A stretch of 64,000 nt of DNA from Phycisphaerae bacterium (lineage in GTDB: Bacteria > Planctomycetota > Phycisphaerae > UBA1845): assembly GCA_024102815.1 (NCBI GenBank), contig JAGFJJ010000031.1:169273-233272 (forward strand). The letters run 5' to 3'. The notes beneath the pieces were generated by a model. That model worked only from the letters and a program-made list of their open reading frames with translations. It did not search any database and had not been told where the DNA came from. This document shows, in pieces, positions 18,692 to 27,885 of the stretch. Within the stretch, counting starts at the first letter, position 1, and each line of letters starts with the position of its first letter. Position numbers and translations under genes: made by a program.

Positions 18692-19303
18692 CTACCGGCG
18701 TCCCTTCGTTCGCGCCGTACGCTTCGTTCGACCGTTCGCCGGTACTTCCTCCCCTTCCAGTGGACAATGCGCATGGCCGCCGACAAGCACGCACGTGCGG
18801 TCTTCGAAGGCGCCGCACTGCAGGCAATAGTGCTCGACTTCGCTGTTTGCCTGGGCAAGATGAGCAGCAATGTTCTGAAGGTTCTCGGCAAGGTTGTCGG
18901 CCGAACCGACGCGCGCGTCTCGTAATGCGGCGCGGACCAGATGCCGCTGCTGCTTGTTCACCTCTCGCGCCAGGCGTCGGCCCTGCTCGGTCAAATGCAG
19001 ATTCACTTCGCGGCGATCGGTCTTGGCGCTGAGGCGATTGACGAGCTTCGCACGGACCATGGAGTCGATCAGCTGAGTGACGGCCGGTTTGGACACACCG
19101 AGATAGCGTCCAACCTGGGTGGCGGTGTGCCCTCCGCTTTGCGCCAGGAGGCGGAGAATCTGGACCTTTGAAGCGGAAAGCGGCTCACCCGCCGCGCTCT
19201 CGACGGCCTGCGTCTCAAGCACATGCTGCACGCTGCGCGAGAAAACGAGAATGGCCTTGAGGAGCTTATCCAATGACTTTGTCGACTGTACAGCCGTGGG
19301 CAT
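18692..19303 (-). CDS. MarR-family transcriptional regulator with cysteine-rich C-terminal tail
   Basis: 203 residues. Residues about 40-130 are a MarR winged helix (LSASKVQILRLLAQSGGHTATQVGRYLGVSKPAVTQLI in two parts, then the DRREVNLHLTEQGRRLA wing). The unusual part is a tail at about 155-185 with four Cys and two His (YCLQCGAF, then TCVLVGGHAHC), a likely metal-binding or redox-sensing site, followed by a basic end. ATG 19303 has the strong leader GGAGGTAGGTCT. The promoter at 19491-19519 is close to consensus. The target is not evident; autoregulation is typical of the family. Confidence 0.88.
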   Translation of the reverse strand: MPTAVQSTKSLDKLLKAILVFSRSVQHVLETQAVESAAGEPLSASKVQILRLLAQSGGHTATQVGRYLGVSKPAVTQLIDSMVRAKLVNRLSAKTDRREVNLHLTEQGRRLAREVNKQQRHLVRAALRDARVGSADNLAENLQNIAAHLAQANSEVEHYCLQCGAFEDRTCVLVGGHAHCPLEGEEVPANGRTKRTARTKGRR

Positions 19304-19490
19304 AGACCTACCTCCAGCGATGGGGAAATCTGGCTTGCGTCAGCGCGAACCGACCCTGGAACATTGACGACCCGGTGTCACTTCCGGGGAAACCGGCCGG
19401 AGGTTACCTCGGCCCGGAGGTCGACCTGCGCGGTCCGGATTGCGTTGTGCCGACAACGATGACGACACACCCGGTTCACTTCACCGCAAA

Positions 19491-19519
19491 GTCATAGCGT
19501 TCCTGCAGGAGGCTGTCAA
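19491..19519 (-). promoter_or_regulatory. near-consensus sigma-70 promoter of the marR-like gene
   Basis: On the minus strand TTGACA (19514-19519) and TATGAC (19491-19496) are separated by 17 nt, which contains the palindrome CCTGCAGG. Transcription would start near 19484, giving a leader of about 180 nt. A MarR operator may overlap this region but cannot be assigned by eye. The rest of the 19304-19612 gap holds nothing else I can support. Confidence 0.65.
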
Positions 19520-19612
19520 GTTTATTGCCTGAACGAGTTTAGACGCCGTTACAGCGCCGGCTGGAAGAATGTGACGGGCGAGAGTGCTGAAGCGACAGTT
19601 TACGGGCTTCGC

Positions 19613-20860
19613 CTACACCCCGTTAAGATTGTGGCCCATTTTCTCCTTCTTGGTTCGCAGGTACGCCGCGTTGTACAGGTTTGCCGGGAACTCCAACGCG
19701 ATTTGCTCGGCGATTTTTACACCGTAGACCTCGAGTCGCTTCACCTTCTTGGGGTTGTTGGTCAGGATGCGGAGTTGCCGTAGCCCGAGATCGCGGATGA
19801 TGTGCGCCCCGACTCCGTAATCCCGGCGATCCACGGGCAGGCCGAGTTTGAGATTGGCCTCGACAGTGTCCAGGCCACCGTCCTGAAGCTGGTACGCCTT
19901 GAGCTTGTTGTGCAGCCCGATGCCCCGCCCCTCCTGGCGAAGATAGATGATGGCGCCTTTTCCGGCATCCTGCACCATCTTCATGGATGCGTCGAGTTGC
20001 TCGCCGCAGTCGCAGCGGGCCGAGTGAAAGACATGGCCCGTCATGCACTCGGATTCCACACGCACGAGCACCGGTTCGTCGTGAACGATCGGTTGTCCGT
20101 CTGCACCCAGGTCGCCGACGCCGCCACAGCACAGCGCCAGGTGGGGCTCCGGATCAACCGGCGAGTGGTAGGCGATCAAGGTAAACTCGCCAAAGGATGT
20201 TGGGAGCTTTGTCACAACGCCGCGATGCACAAACGGCTCACGCATCATGCGGTATTCGATGACGTCCGCAACGGTGTACATGCGCAGGCCGTGGCGCTCG
20301 CAGAATCGGACCAGATCCGGCGTGCGGGCCATGGTGCCGTCGTCGTTCATGATCTCGATGATCGCTGCGGCGGGGCGCAGACCGGCCAGCCGACAAAGAT
20401 CGACCGAACCTTCCGTCTGGCCTGCGCGGACGAGTACGCCGCCATCGCGTGCCATCAGGGGGTTAATATGTCCGGGGCGAACCAGGTCCGTCGGTCGCGA
20501 ATCGGGCGCGCAGGCGACCTCGATGGTCCGCGCACGATCGCTGGCGGATACACCCGTAGTCACGCCGAACCGTGGATGGGCGTCGATCGTCAAAGTGAAT
20601 GCCGTTCCGTAGCGCGTCGTGTTCTGCGAGGCCTGGAGTGGCAGATTGAGCTCTTCGCAGCGCTCTCGCGCCATCGCCAAACAGAGCACGCCGCGGGCGC
20701 GGGTCAGCATGAAATTCACGGCCTCGGGTGTGATGGCCTGCGCGGCGACGACCAGATCGCCTTCGTTTTCCCGGTCAGCGTCATCTACCAGTACGATGAA
20801 CCTCCCCTGCCGAAGGTCCTCGAAGGCCTGCTCGATGGGGGAGAAGGGTGAGTCCGTCAT
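19613..20860 (-). CDS. ribBA: bifunctional 3,4-dihydroxy-2-butanone-4-phosphate synthase / GTP cyclohydrolase II
   Basis: 415 residues from the ATG at 20860. The N-terminal DHBP synthase half has the acidic active site [11 protein letters not shown] and the PGHINPL and [10 protein letters not shown] motifs. The C-terminal GTP cyclohydrolase II half (from about residue 206) has the zinc ligands in [11 protein letters not shown] and the [11 protein letters not shown] loop. Together they make two precursors of riboflavin in the cytoplasm. The start overlaps the pgsA stop as ATGA; the longer in-frame extension runs antisense-like through pgsA and is not real. The last gene of the lipoprotein-pgsA-ribBA operon. 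Confidence 0.95.
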   Translation of the reverse strand: MTDSPFSPIEQAFEDLRQGRFIVLVDDADRENEGDLVVAAQAITPEAVNFMLTRARGVLCLAMARERCEELNLPLQASQNTTRYGTAFTLTIDAHPRFGVTTGVSASDRARTIEVACAPDSRPTDLVRPGHINPLMARDGGVLVRAGQTEGSVDLCRLAGLRPAAAIIEIMNDDGTMARTPDLVRFCERHGLRMYTVADVIEYRMMREPFVHRGVVTKLPTSFGEFTLIAYHSPVDPEPHLALCCGGVGDLGADGQPIVHDEPVLVRVESECMTGHVFHSARCDCGEQLDASMKMVQDAGKGAIIYLRQEGRGIGLHNKLKAYQLQDGGLDTVEANLKLGLPVDRRDYGVGAHIIRDLGLRQLRILTNNPKKVKRLEVYGVKIAEQIALEFPANLYNAAYLRTKKEKMGHNLNGV

Positions 20861-21498
20861 ACGGAACGCTCCTGTGCGAGGCGTGTTGATTCGCGGCGAT
20901 CGGCCTGAATTCCGGCAATGAAGTAGTCTATCACCGCCGCGACGGCCAGACCACTGGCCATCCACCAGACTGTAGGCAAGGTCCGTACCACCGGCGACGG
21001 AAGATCGGGCGCCGCGAGCACCAAGCCCACCAGCACCAATTGGAACAGCGTGCAGACCTTTCCTGTCAAACGGGGGCGGTCGAGCCCGCGCCCGATTTTC
21101 AGATACAACGCGGCCAGCCCGAGCGTCACGACGATGTCCTTGCCGATCACGATCGCCGGGACCCACCAGGGAACACGATGTCCCGGAACCGCCGTCGCAG
21201 GTATCGCCAGGAGGACGAGGGCGACGGCGATCAGGAGCTTGTCGGCCAAGGGGTCCAGGACGAAGCCTGCCCGGCTTTGCTGCCCGAGCCTGCGGGCGAG
21301 GTACCCATCCAGGGCGTCGCTCACCGCCATCACGAGGAAAAGGCCGAAGGCGACGCGTCGCCAGAATGGATCGGCGGGAAACTCGATGAGGATCAGGCTG
21401 AGCGGAAGGAGCAATACCATCCGTGCGGCACTGATCGCATTCGGCCAGGTCAGCCACTCCGGCCTTGACGGGCGGCGGTTGGTCGAATGCTCCATCAT
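20857..21498 (-). CDS. pgsA: CDP-alcohol phosphatidyltransferase, probably PgsA
   Basis: 213 residues with about five membrane segments. The CDP-alcohol phosphatidyltransferase signature DxxDGxxAR(x)8G(x)3D(x)3D is intact (DALDGYLARR followed by a G and the D-PLA-D pair). In the membrane it would transfer a phosphatidyl group from CDP-diacylglycerol to glycerol-3-phosphate, a step to phosphatidylglycerol. Members of the family use other alcohols, so the acceptor is inferred. Its start overlaps the stop of the preceding lipoprotein (ATGA), and its stop overlaps ribBA. ATG 21495 is an alternative start. Confidence 0.87.
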   Translation of the reverse strand: MMEHSTNRRPSRPEWLTWPNAISAARMVLLLPLSLILIEFPADPFWRRVAFGLFLVMAVSDALDGYLARRLGQQSRAGFVLDPLADKLLIAVALVLLAIPATAVPGHRVPWWVPAIVIGKDIVVTLGLAALYLKIGRGLDRPRLTGKVCTLFQLVLVGLVLAAPDLPSPVVRTLPTVWWMASGLAVAAVIDYFIAGIQADRRESTRLAQERSV

Positions 21499-22325
21499 TC
21501 GGTTCGCCGGGAGACCGCCAGATCGTCGACTTGTGCGGATGGCTCGCTCGCGGCGAGCAGGATTGTTCCGATGTCGGTAAGGGTTTGTGGTCGTTCCGCG
21601 GTGTAATATCCGCCGTGGGGGGCAACGGCGACGACCGCGGGCAGCGCAAGCTGACCAAACGCGGTCTCCGTGCGCTGTGACCAAGGCCAGCCGACCGTCA
21701 CGCGGCGAATCCGCCAACCGGCGAGGCGACGGCGGATCTCGAGTCTTTCAAGAAGGGATCGAACTTGCCCCCAGTCGCCGGTCATACGTCTTGCGTAAAC
21801 GACAAGAGTCGGTGAGGAGCTACTCGTCAGACGTTCGAGCGAAACATCTGCGGCGCGTTCCCAAGCTAGACTTCTTTCGCGCGGAAGCAGATCATCGCGC
21901 ACCGGCGTGGCGCCCGGGGGATTGGCACGCTCGAGAAAATTCAGTACCTCGCCGGTAGTTTGAATACCCGACACGGCATGGTACGTCCCGTCTCGGTGGA
22001 CGATGATGACCGCCGGGGCCCGCTCCACGCCGAATTGGGCCACATAGCGCCGGTCCGGCTCGGAGGAACGGAACAGCTTGCAGCAGGTGTACGGTTTCAG
22101 CGCCTCTCTCAAGCCTTCGTCCCGAAGGAGGTCGCGAAGGTCGTCGTGCACGCCGGGGCGGGTGTTGTCGTAATAGATGAACAGCGGGGTATCGGTTCCG
22201 CGGGCGGCTCGCTCGGCCGATTCGAAATCCGTGCGCCAGCGCATCAGCGCGCCAGTCGGGCCGAGCGCGCATGCGCCGCTCAGTCCAAGGACAGCCGCCG
22301 AGAGGAAAACTCGAATCCAGCGCAT
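21495..22325 (-). CDS. thioredoxin-like lipoprotein
   Basis: 276 residues from the ATG at 22325. The N-terminus is a lipoprotein signal (MRWIRVFLSAAVLGLSGAC) with the lipobox LSGAC. The mature part begins with a thioredoxin-like region (PLFIYYDNTRPGVHDDLRD, then FGVERAPAVIIVHRDG) but lacks a CxxC active site; the TCC pair at about residue 87 is not in the usual position. A second strand-rich half follows. The role is unknown, perhaps a structural or chaperone-like envelope protein. It is the first gene of the pgsA-ribBA operon, with an ATGA overlap to pgsA. Confidence 0.75.
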   Translation of the reverse strand: MRWIRVFLSAAVLGLSGACALGPTGALMRWRTDFESAERAARGTDTPLFIYYDNTRPGVHDDLRDLLRDEGLREALKPYTCCKLFRSSEPDRRYVAQFGVERAPAVIIVHRDGTYHAVSGIQTTGEVLNFLERANPPGATPVRDDLLPRERSLAWERAADVSLERLTSSSSPTLVVYARRMTGDWGQVRSLLERLEIRRRLAGWRIRRVTVGWPWSQRTETAFGQLALPAVVAVAPHGGYYTAERPQTLTDIGTILLAASEPSAQVDDLAVSRRTE

Positions 22326-22422
22326 CGTGCCTCGATCGGGAATTGAAGCCGAGGGCAGCCAATCTCCTCCGCGCCGCAAAGAACCGGAGGAGATTCTAAG
22401 CGGCGTCGCCGAGCGAGGCAAT

Positions 22423-25140
22423 TCATGTCGTCTGTGACAGGGGGACCGAAGCACCGGAGTCGGCGGTGTGGGACCGCCGCCAGATCCGCCGATCGATCGA
22501 AGAGAGTTGCTCCGCCTCCGTATCGTCGGACAGGACGCGGGCCAGGCGTTCGAACGTCTTCTCGCGTCGGCGGAGCGCCTTGACCAGCTCGGGATCGAAT
22601 TGCGTACCGGACGCCTCCGTAATGATCCGAAGCGCCTCGGCGTGGGGAACCGGCTCCTTGTACACCCGGCGCGACGTCAGCGCGTCGTAGACGTCGGCGA
22701 CCGCGACGACCCGTGCCGAAAGGGGGATTTCGCGTCCCCGTGTGCCGTCGGGGTATCCATTTCCGTTGAACCATTCGTGGTGGCTTCGGGCAATCTCCAC
22801 GGCCATTTTCAGAAAGCCTGCGTGCGGAACAAGGTCGACCACTTCCTGAATCGTATGCGCGCCGATGGCAGTGTGTGTTCGCATCGCCTGCATTTCCTCG
22901 TCCGTGAGCCTTCCCGGCTTGTTGAGGATGCTGTCGGGAATGGCAACCTTGCCAATGTCGTGAAGGGGAGCCGCTCGCTCCAGATCACGGATAAACCGGT
23001 CATCGATCAGTCCGGAGTACGAGGATGATTCGTGCAGTTCCCTGGCCAGAACCGCGCTGAATTTCGTCACACGTTCCACGTGGTGGCCGGTATCGGAGTC
23101 GCGGTGCTCGGCGAGCTTCGCCAACGCAAAGACGATGGCGTCCCTCGCCTCTTCCCGCGAGCGGACAACCTGGTGCTTCCTGACAGCCGCGGCCGCATCG
23201 TTGGCAATGAGGTCTACGTACTCCAAGTCCGTTCCCGCAAATGGTTTTCCGTCACGGCGGAATCCCCCGATCAGCACGCCGAGCGTCGCGTGTTCCTCGA
23301 TCATGGGAATACAAACGAACGGCGGCTCGCCAAGCATCAGCAGATCGCTCGGGCGGAGTGATTCGGGAAGGTCTTCCGGCCGGTTGATAATGAGAGGCAC
23401 GCCGTCTTGGAAGACTTCTCCCGGAATGCTGCCATTCACCGGCAAAGACATTCCGGCGAGCTGTCGCCCAATGGTTCCCGTGGATCCCGCGACGACGAGC
23501 AGTTCCTTCGAAGGATCGGGAAGCAGTGCGCTTACCCGACGGCACTGGGTCACATTCGAAAGGGTATGGATCGTATGCTGAATGACGGCCTTCATCGTCC
23601 GGCAGGCGACCAACTGGCGGGCAAATTCGAACAGTCCGTTCATGACCCGCTTTTGCACGCCACGCTCAATTTCCGCTGCGGTCAGACTCTGGAACTTCAA
23701 TCGATCCTTCACCAGCCTCTTCACGCGAAAGAGCAGTTCCTGCGGGGACATGTCAGCGACGGCGAGGTCGTCCGCGTGAATCTCGATCGCGTGCTGGGCG
23801 ACTTCGGGTCTGATGCAGTCCGCAACCAGCATGAGCGGCGTTTCCGCAGTCAGATCGCGGTATTTCAAGCACTCTGCCGCCGCAATCCATCTCGAGGCGG
23901 GCTCGACGAGCGGCAAGAGTACGACATCCGGCGCGGAGGAGGGATCAAGCCCCTCGATCGGGTCGTCCAACGATGAGAATTGGACCTCACAGCCTTCCGA
24001 GTCAAGCATGCCGCATCGCTCTCGAAACGCGGACGAGGGCTCCACGACCAGGATCCGGGCCGGTCGCTCGGTGCCGGGGTGGACCAGATCCTGGGGCGGA
24101 CTGGGGGACTGGACAACGCCGGTATCGAATCTCGATCGGAGATGGGCATTCAGTGTGCTTGCCAGACAGATCCGGTTGCGACCCTGGTACTTGGCCGCGT
24201 ACAGGGCCTCGTCCGCCGCCCGGAGCAGGTCGTCCGGCGATTTCATTCCCGGGGTTCTTGTGGCCACACCCAGACTGACCGTAATTCCCAACGTGTGACC
24301 GCGGAATTCGACACCCTGAGACTCCACCGCCAGCCGCAGCCGCGAAGCCAGGATCGACCCATCCGATTCGGTCGTATTCTTCAGGAGAATGAGGAACTCT
24401 TCTCCGCCGAATCGCGCCACGCGCTCGTTCTCCCGGGTCGTTCGGAGGAGCGTTTTCGCCGTTTCCCGCAGAACAGCGTCCCCGGCCGCATGACCGTACG
24501 TGTCATTGACGTTCTTGAAATGGTCGAGGTCCAAGCTGATGCAGGTGATGGCGTTCGCGTCTCCGGTGTTGTCTCCCCATGCGGACTCCAACTGGCGAAG
24601 GATGTCCCAGCGGTTGGTCAGGCCGGTGAGCTCGTCGCGCGTCGCGAGTCGGCGAAGTTCCGCATAGGCGTCTTCCAGTCTTGTATTGGCGACGGCCAGT
24701 TCCGCGTTGGTTCGGTGGACTTCACGATTCTGTCGCTCCAGGTCGGAGTGAACCCTCAGCACGCGCTCACCGCCGCGCAACCTCGCTATCACCGCGCCCG
24801 GTCGCAGCGGTTTGACGAGAAACCCGTCGGCTCCGGCCTCGAACGCCTGGATGAGCTGGTTTTCGGCTTGGGGCTGTTCCGCTACAACGACCACATAGAC
24901 AAACGGTATTCCCTCATGCGTGCGGATCGCCCTGCACAGGGCGAGTCCGTCCATCGACGGCATGGCGAGATCGGTTACAACGATCTGGCATCCCTGGTCA
25001 AGAAGCACGTGGAGCGCCTCGCAACCATCGGTCGCCGTCAGGACTTCATAGCCCGCCTGTTCGAGGTGTGCCTGAAGGAAATGCAGGGCGTCCGGATCGT
25101 CGTCGACCACGAGAACGCGACTTCGCGGGGGCGTCATCAT
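22423..25140 (-). CDS. receiver-GGDEF-receiver-like-GAF-HD-GYP protein (c-di-GMP turnover)
   Basis: About 905 residues from the ATG at 25140. A receiver domain carries phosphoacceptor Asp57. A GGDEF domain follows with an active-type GGEEF at 245-249; the upstream inhibitory RxxD site reads RENE, so feedback inhibition may be altered. Next come a degenerate receiver-like segment without a clear acceptor, a GAF-like sensory domain, and an HD-GYP domain (LHDIGKVAIPDSIL and NGNGYPDG). It therefore carries both diguanylate cyclase and c-di-GMP hydrolase modules. No upstream kinase gene is adjacent. The start is uncertain because no strong Shine-Dalgarno precedes 25140. Confidence 0.9.
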   Translation of the reverse strand: MMTPPRSRVLVVDDDPDALHFLQAHLEQAGYEVLTATDGCEALHVLLDQGCQIVVTDLAMPSMDGLALCRAIRTHEGIPFVYVVVVAEQPQAENQLIQAFEAGADGFLVKPLRPGAVIARLRGGERVLRVHSDLERQNREVHRTNAELAVANTRLEDAYAELRRLATRDELTGLTNRWDILRQLESAWGDNTGDANAITCISLDLDHFKNVNDTYGHAAGDAVLRETAKTLLRTTRENERVARFGGEEFLILLKNTTESDGSILASRLRLAVESQGVEFRGHTLGITVSLGVATRTPGMKSPDDLLRAADEALYAAKYQGRNRICLASTLNAHLRSRFDTGVVQSPSPPQDLVHPGTERPARILVVEPSSAFRERCGMLDSEGCEVQFSSLDDPIEGLDPSSAPDVVLLPLVEPASRWIAAAECLKYRDLTAETPLMLVADCIRPEVAQHAIEIHADDLAVADMSPQELLFRVKRLVKDRLKFQSLTAAEIERGVQKRVMNGLFEFARQLVACRTMKAVIQHTIHTLSNVTQCRRVSALLPDPSKELLVVAGSTGTIGRQLAGMSLPVNGSIPGEVFQDGVPLIINRPEDLPESLRPSDLLMLGEPPFVCIPMIEEHATLGVLIGGFRRDGKPFAGTDLEYVDLIANDAAAAVRKHQVVRSREEARDAIVFALAKLAEHRDSDTGHHVERVTKFSAVLARELHESSSYSGLIDDRFIRDLERAAPLHDIGKVAIPDSILNKPGRLTDEEMQAMRTHTAIGAHTIQEVVDLVPHAGFLKMAVEIARSHHEWFNGNGYPDGTRGREIPLSARVVAVADVYDALTSRRVYKEPVPHAEALRIITEASGTQFDPELVKALRRREKTFERLARVLSDDTEAEQLSSIDRRIWRRSHTADSGASVPLSQTT

Positions 25141-25315
25141 TCGGGCGTCCGAATGCGTGATGGTGGTCGCTTCACCGAGGCCAGGTCTTTGGGGGCCGGG
25201 ACCGGATGCGATCGTCGAGAGAAACGCTCTACGAGTGTTATCGATGCGTATGGAAAGGCGATTGAGCATGATCGGGGCGATACGCGCCGTTTGGAGATTG
25301 ACCCATCCGCGAGGC

Positions 25316-25344
25316 TTGACAGGCGCGCGAGATCGTCCGGTAAT
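25316..25344 (+). promoter_or_regulatory. possible sigma-70-type promoter
   Basis: TTGACA (25316-25321) is followed after 17 nt by GGTAAT (25339-25344). It points toward the 25542 gene and would give a leader of about 190 nt. A second, weaker -10 (TATAAT) lies nearer at 25452-25457. Confidence 0.4.
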
Positions 25345-25451
25345 GCCCGACGGTGAAATCGGTTTCGCATGGTGATCTGCGTCGGATTCGTTGATTCCTA
25401 TGGAAAGAGCTCTGGGGGCTCGCGGGAGGCGTTCCAACTTTTTCGGACTTC

Positions 25452-25457
25452 TATAAT
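25452..25457 (+). promoter_or_regulatory. TATAAT -10 element upstream of the nucleotidyltransferase-like operon
   Basis: A perfect TATAAT lies 85 nt upstream of the gene at 25542. No clear -35 is found at 17 nt; a GTTCCA-type sequence sits nearby. It would transcribe the overlapping 25542-27850 operon. Together with the weaker site at 25316 it accounts for the 400-nt gap; nothing else is evident there. Confidence 0.4.
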
Positions 25458-25541
25458 GGTTGCCGACGACACGGTGCCGTACAGAAGAGTAATCCGGACC
25501 GGAAACGCCAGGCGCAGCCAGGAAAGGAGGAAACCGAGGCA

Positions 25542-26285
25542 ATGACCGAGGTTGCTCTCGAGCAGGATTGGAAATCACAGGTGTCCGGCGAGGTGATCCC
25601 CGGCATCGCCCGACTGGCCGAGTTCGTCCAGGCAGTGTTTGCCGACGTGGTCGAAGCGCTGGTTCTATTCGGTCCGGCCGTGTCGTCGGAGTTTCATCCC
25701 GGCATCGACCGCGCCAGGACCGTTCTCGTTCTTCGAAATGTCGAACTGGCCGGTTTGCGGCGGTTGGCGACGGAGATTCCCGGACTGACGAATCAGGGCG
25801 TGGCAGCACCACTGATCATGACGCCGGCCTACATTGACGAGTCGCGGGATACCTTCCCGCTCGAATTCCTGGAAGTCCAGCAGCGCCATGTGATCGTTCT
25901 TGGCCGAGATCCGTTTTCCAACCTGACGTTCCTGGATGCCGACATCCGGACCCAATGCGAGCGGGAAGTCAAGATTCTGATGATCGGGCTTCGCCAGGGT
26001 CTGCTGGCCTCTGGCGGGGCCGATGACGATCTCGTCGATCTCGATCACGACGTGGCGTCGGGACTCGTGCGGACGCTTCGCGGTGTCCTTTGGCTCAAGG
26101 GCACGCGCGACGCGCTGTCCACGAAGGACATCCTGACACACGTGGAAGGAGTTGTGGGACGGAAGCTGGACGGACTTCGTAAATCGCTCCAACCGGAAGC
26201 GAGGGAACGATGGGACGAATTCGTGCGCTTGTATGACGATGTTGCGGCTGTGGGAAGGTTCATCGATGAACTTCAGACGAACTAA
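25542..26285 (+). CDS. nucleotidyltransferase-like protein of unknown function
   Basis: 247 residues behind a very strong Shine-Dalgarno (AAAGGAGG). The N-terminal half (ALVLFGPAVSSEFHPGIDRARTVLVLRNV, read as two segments) recalls a nucleotidyltransferase fold but lacks the canonical GSxx(10)DxD. The C-terminal half is helical with a VEGVVGRKLDGL stretch. I do not assign a reaction. It overlaps the TPM-domain gene by 20 nt. In many bacteria TPM and LemA proteins sit together; this gene extends that set. Possible role: regulation of the membrane TPM/LemA pair. Inference only. Confidence 0.7.
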   Translation: MTEVALEQDWKSQVSGEVIPGIARLAEFVQAVFADVVEALVLFGPAVSSEFHPGIDRARTVLVLRNVELAGLRRLATEIPGLTNQGVAAPLIMTPAYIDESRDTFPLEFLEVQQRHVIVLGRDPFSNLTFLDADIRTQCEREVKILMIGLRQGLLASGGADDDLVDLDHDVASGLVRTLRGVLWLKGTRDALSTKDILTHVEGVVGRKLDGLRKSLQPEARERWDEFVRLYDDVAAVGRFIDELQTN

Positions 26286-27111
26286 GCCTCGTCTCCCGGC
26301 CTTGGCGCTCGCCATTGTTCTCCTGCCCGTTTCCGGGGCGCTCGCCGAGGTCACCGTGGATGACCCCGGGACATACGTGGTCGATCGCGCCGGCGTTATT
26401 GACGCTTCGCTGGAAAGAGAGCTGGAGAACGTACTTGGCGAACTGGAGCGCAAGACCGGCGCTCAAGTGAAGATCCTCACCGTTCCCACCACCGAAGGTG
26501 AGTCTATTTTCGATTTCTCCGTGCGCCACGCGCAGCGCTGGAAGCTCGGGCAAAAGGGCAAGGACAACGGTGTTCTGATGACCCTGGCCGTGAAGGAGCG
26601 CTCCGACCAGATTCAGGTTGGATACGGGCTCGAGGGCGTTCTGCCCGACACGTGGCTGGGGGCGCTGCGGCGGAAGGTGATGGTCCCGAGATTCAAACAG
26701 GGCAAGATCGGTGAAGGTCTGGCCGCGGGTGCCTTGGCCATCGCCAATAAGATAGCGGAATCGGAGAATATGACACTGGAGGGCGCGTCTTCCCAGGCGG
26801 CGCCCCGGGTTCAATCATCGCGCGCCCCCCCGGTCGAAGCCGCCGGAAGCTGCTGCGTGGGGGTGATACCGTTCCTGATACTTCTCAGCATTATCGCTTC
26901 GGCAAGTCGCCGACGTCGGCGTTATGGCGGCAGCGGCGGACTGTGGGGCGCCCTGATCCTGGCGCAGATGTTGGGAGGCATGTCGCGGGGTGGACGGGGT
27001 TCGTTCGGTGGGGGCGGCGGCTTTGGCGGTGGTTTCGGGGGCGGTTTCGGCGGCGGATCGTTTGGCGGCGGGGGCTCGTTCGGAGGAGGCGGTGCCGGTG
27101 GCAGTTGGTAA
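26266..27111 (+). CDS. TPM-domain membrane protein with glycine-rich C-terminus
   Basis: 281 residues. A signal peptide (LPALALAIVLLPVSGALA) precedes a TPM domain of about 130 residues (YVVDRAGVIDASLERELENVLGELERKTG then RWKLGQKGKDNGVLM, split here). A membrane segment (VGVIPFLILLSIIASA) follows, then a tail of GGGF/GGGSFGGGG repeats ending in GSW, the typical ending of this family. The ATG at 26266 lies inside the 3' end of the preceding gene behind GGGAAGG. It is translationally coupled with the next gene, lemA-like. Family members are linked to envelope quality control and photosystem repair; the exact role here is unknown. Confidence 0.85.
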   Translation: MNFRRTKPRLPALALAIVLLPVSGALAEVTVDDPGTYVVDRAGVIDASLERELENVLGELERKTGAQVKILTVPTTEGESIFDFSVRHAQRWKLGQKGKDNGVLMTLAVKERSDQIQVGYGLEGVLPDTWLGALRRKVMVPRFKQGKIGEGLAAGALAIANKIAESENMTLEGASSQAAPRVQSSRAPPVEAAGSCCVGVIPFLILLSIIASASRRRRRYGGSGGLWGALILAQMLGGMSRGGRGSFGGGGGFGGGFGGGFGGGSFGGGGSFGGGGAGGSW

Positions 27112-27850
27112 GGAATGTCCACGTTGCGGTGCGGCCGTCGCTCGCCAGGGAGGGTTCTGCCCTTCCTGCGGCGCGGCGCTGAGCGGAAAGCGAGGTGCGT
27201 CTGTGAGTTTCGGCAAAGTCCTTCTGGTGATGTTTCTTGCGCTGGCGGGCGCGCTGGTTATCGTCGGCGGCTGTGTCTATTCGGGCTACAATCGGGCCGT
27301 TACGCTCGAGGAGAACGTAAAGGGGGCCTGGTCGCAGGTCGAAAATCAGCTTCAGCGGCGGTTCGACCTCGTTCCCAATCTCGTCGAAACCGTGAAGGGC
27401 TATGCTTCCCACGAGGAGAAAATCTTCACCAACATCGCCGAGTCGCGCCAGGCCTACTTCCAGGCCAAGGACAAGGGCTCCGTCAGTGGCATGGCCAAGG
27501 CTGCGACGGGTTTCGAGTCCGCCCTCTCGCGCCTGCTTGTGCTGCGCGAAAGCTATCCTGATCTGAAAGCCAACGAGTCGTTCAACAACCTTATGGTGGC
27601 GATCGAGGGTTCGGAGAATCGGCTTGCCGTCGAGCGGAAACGGTACAACGACGCCGTCCGGCAGTTGAACACCTTCACGCGAAGACTGCTGGGGCGGTTC
27701 TACTCCTCCCTGGCAGGCGTGGCGCCGGCCGAGTACTTTGAAGCACCGGAGGAGGCAAAGACGGCGCCCAAGGTGGATTTCTCCCGCAACTCCGAGGACA
27801 CTGGCCGCAGTCGAGATGAGGTCCCACAAGGCGGGGACGACGGCGGCTGA
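27092..27850 (+). CDS. LemA-family membrane protein with N-terminal zinc ribbon
   Basis: About 252 residues from the GTG at 27092, which follows GGAGGAGG. A zinc ribbon (CPRCGAAV then FCPSCGAAL) precedes a signal-anchor (VLLVMFLALAGALVIVGGC) and the LemA core (helices with GAWSQVENQLQRRFDLVPNLVE, split, and YNDAVRQLNTF). LemA cores are four-helix bundles. The ribbon before the anchor is unusual; the common LemA start would be the GTG near 27203, but the ribbon is in frame and well formed. It overlaps the TPM gene end by about 20 nt. Confidence 0.82.
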   Translation: MPVAVGKECPRCGAAVARQGGFCPSCGAALSGKRGASVSFGKVLLVMFLALAGALVIVGGCVYSGYNRAVTLEENVKGAWSQVENQLQRRFDLVPNLVETVKGYASHEEKIFTNIAESRQAYFQAKDKGSVSGMAKAATGFESALSRLLVLRESYPDLKANESFNNLMVAIEGSENRLAVERKRYNDAVRQLNTFTRRLLGRFYSSLAGVAPAEYFEAPEEAKTAPKVDFSRNSEDTGRSRDEVPQGGDDGG

Positions 27851-27885
27851 CAACAAGCCGTTCGTCGAACCGCGGGATTCATGAA

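Noticed and set aside
20861..21658. A long in-frame N-terminal extension of ribBA running over pgsA and its lipoprotein neighbour.
   Set aside because: The residues are Arg/Pro/Ser-rich without family similarity. RibBA begins normally at 20860 with an ATGA overlap to pgsA.
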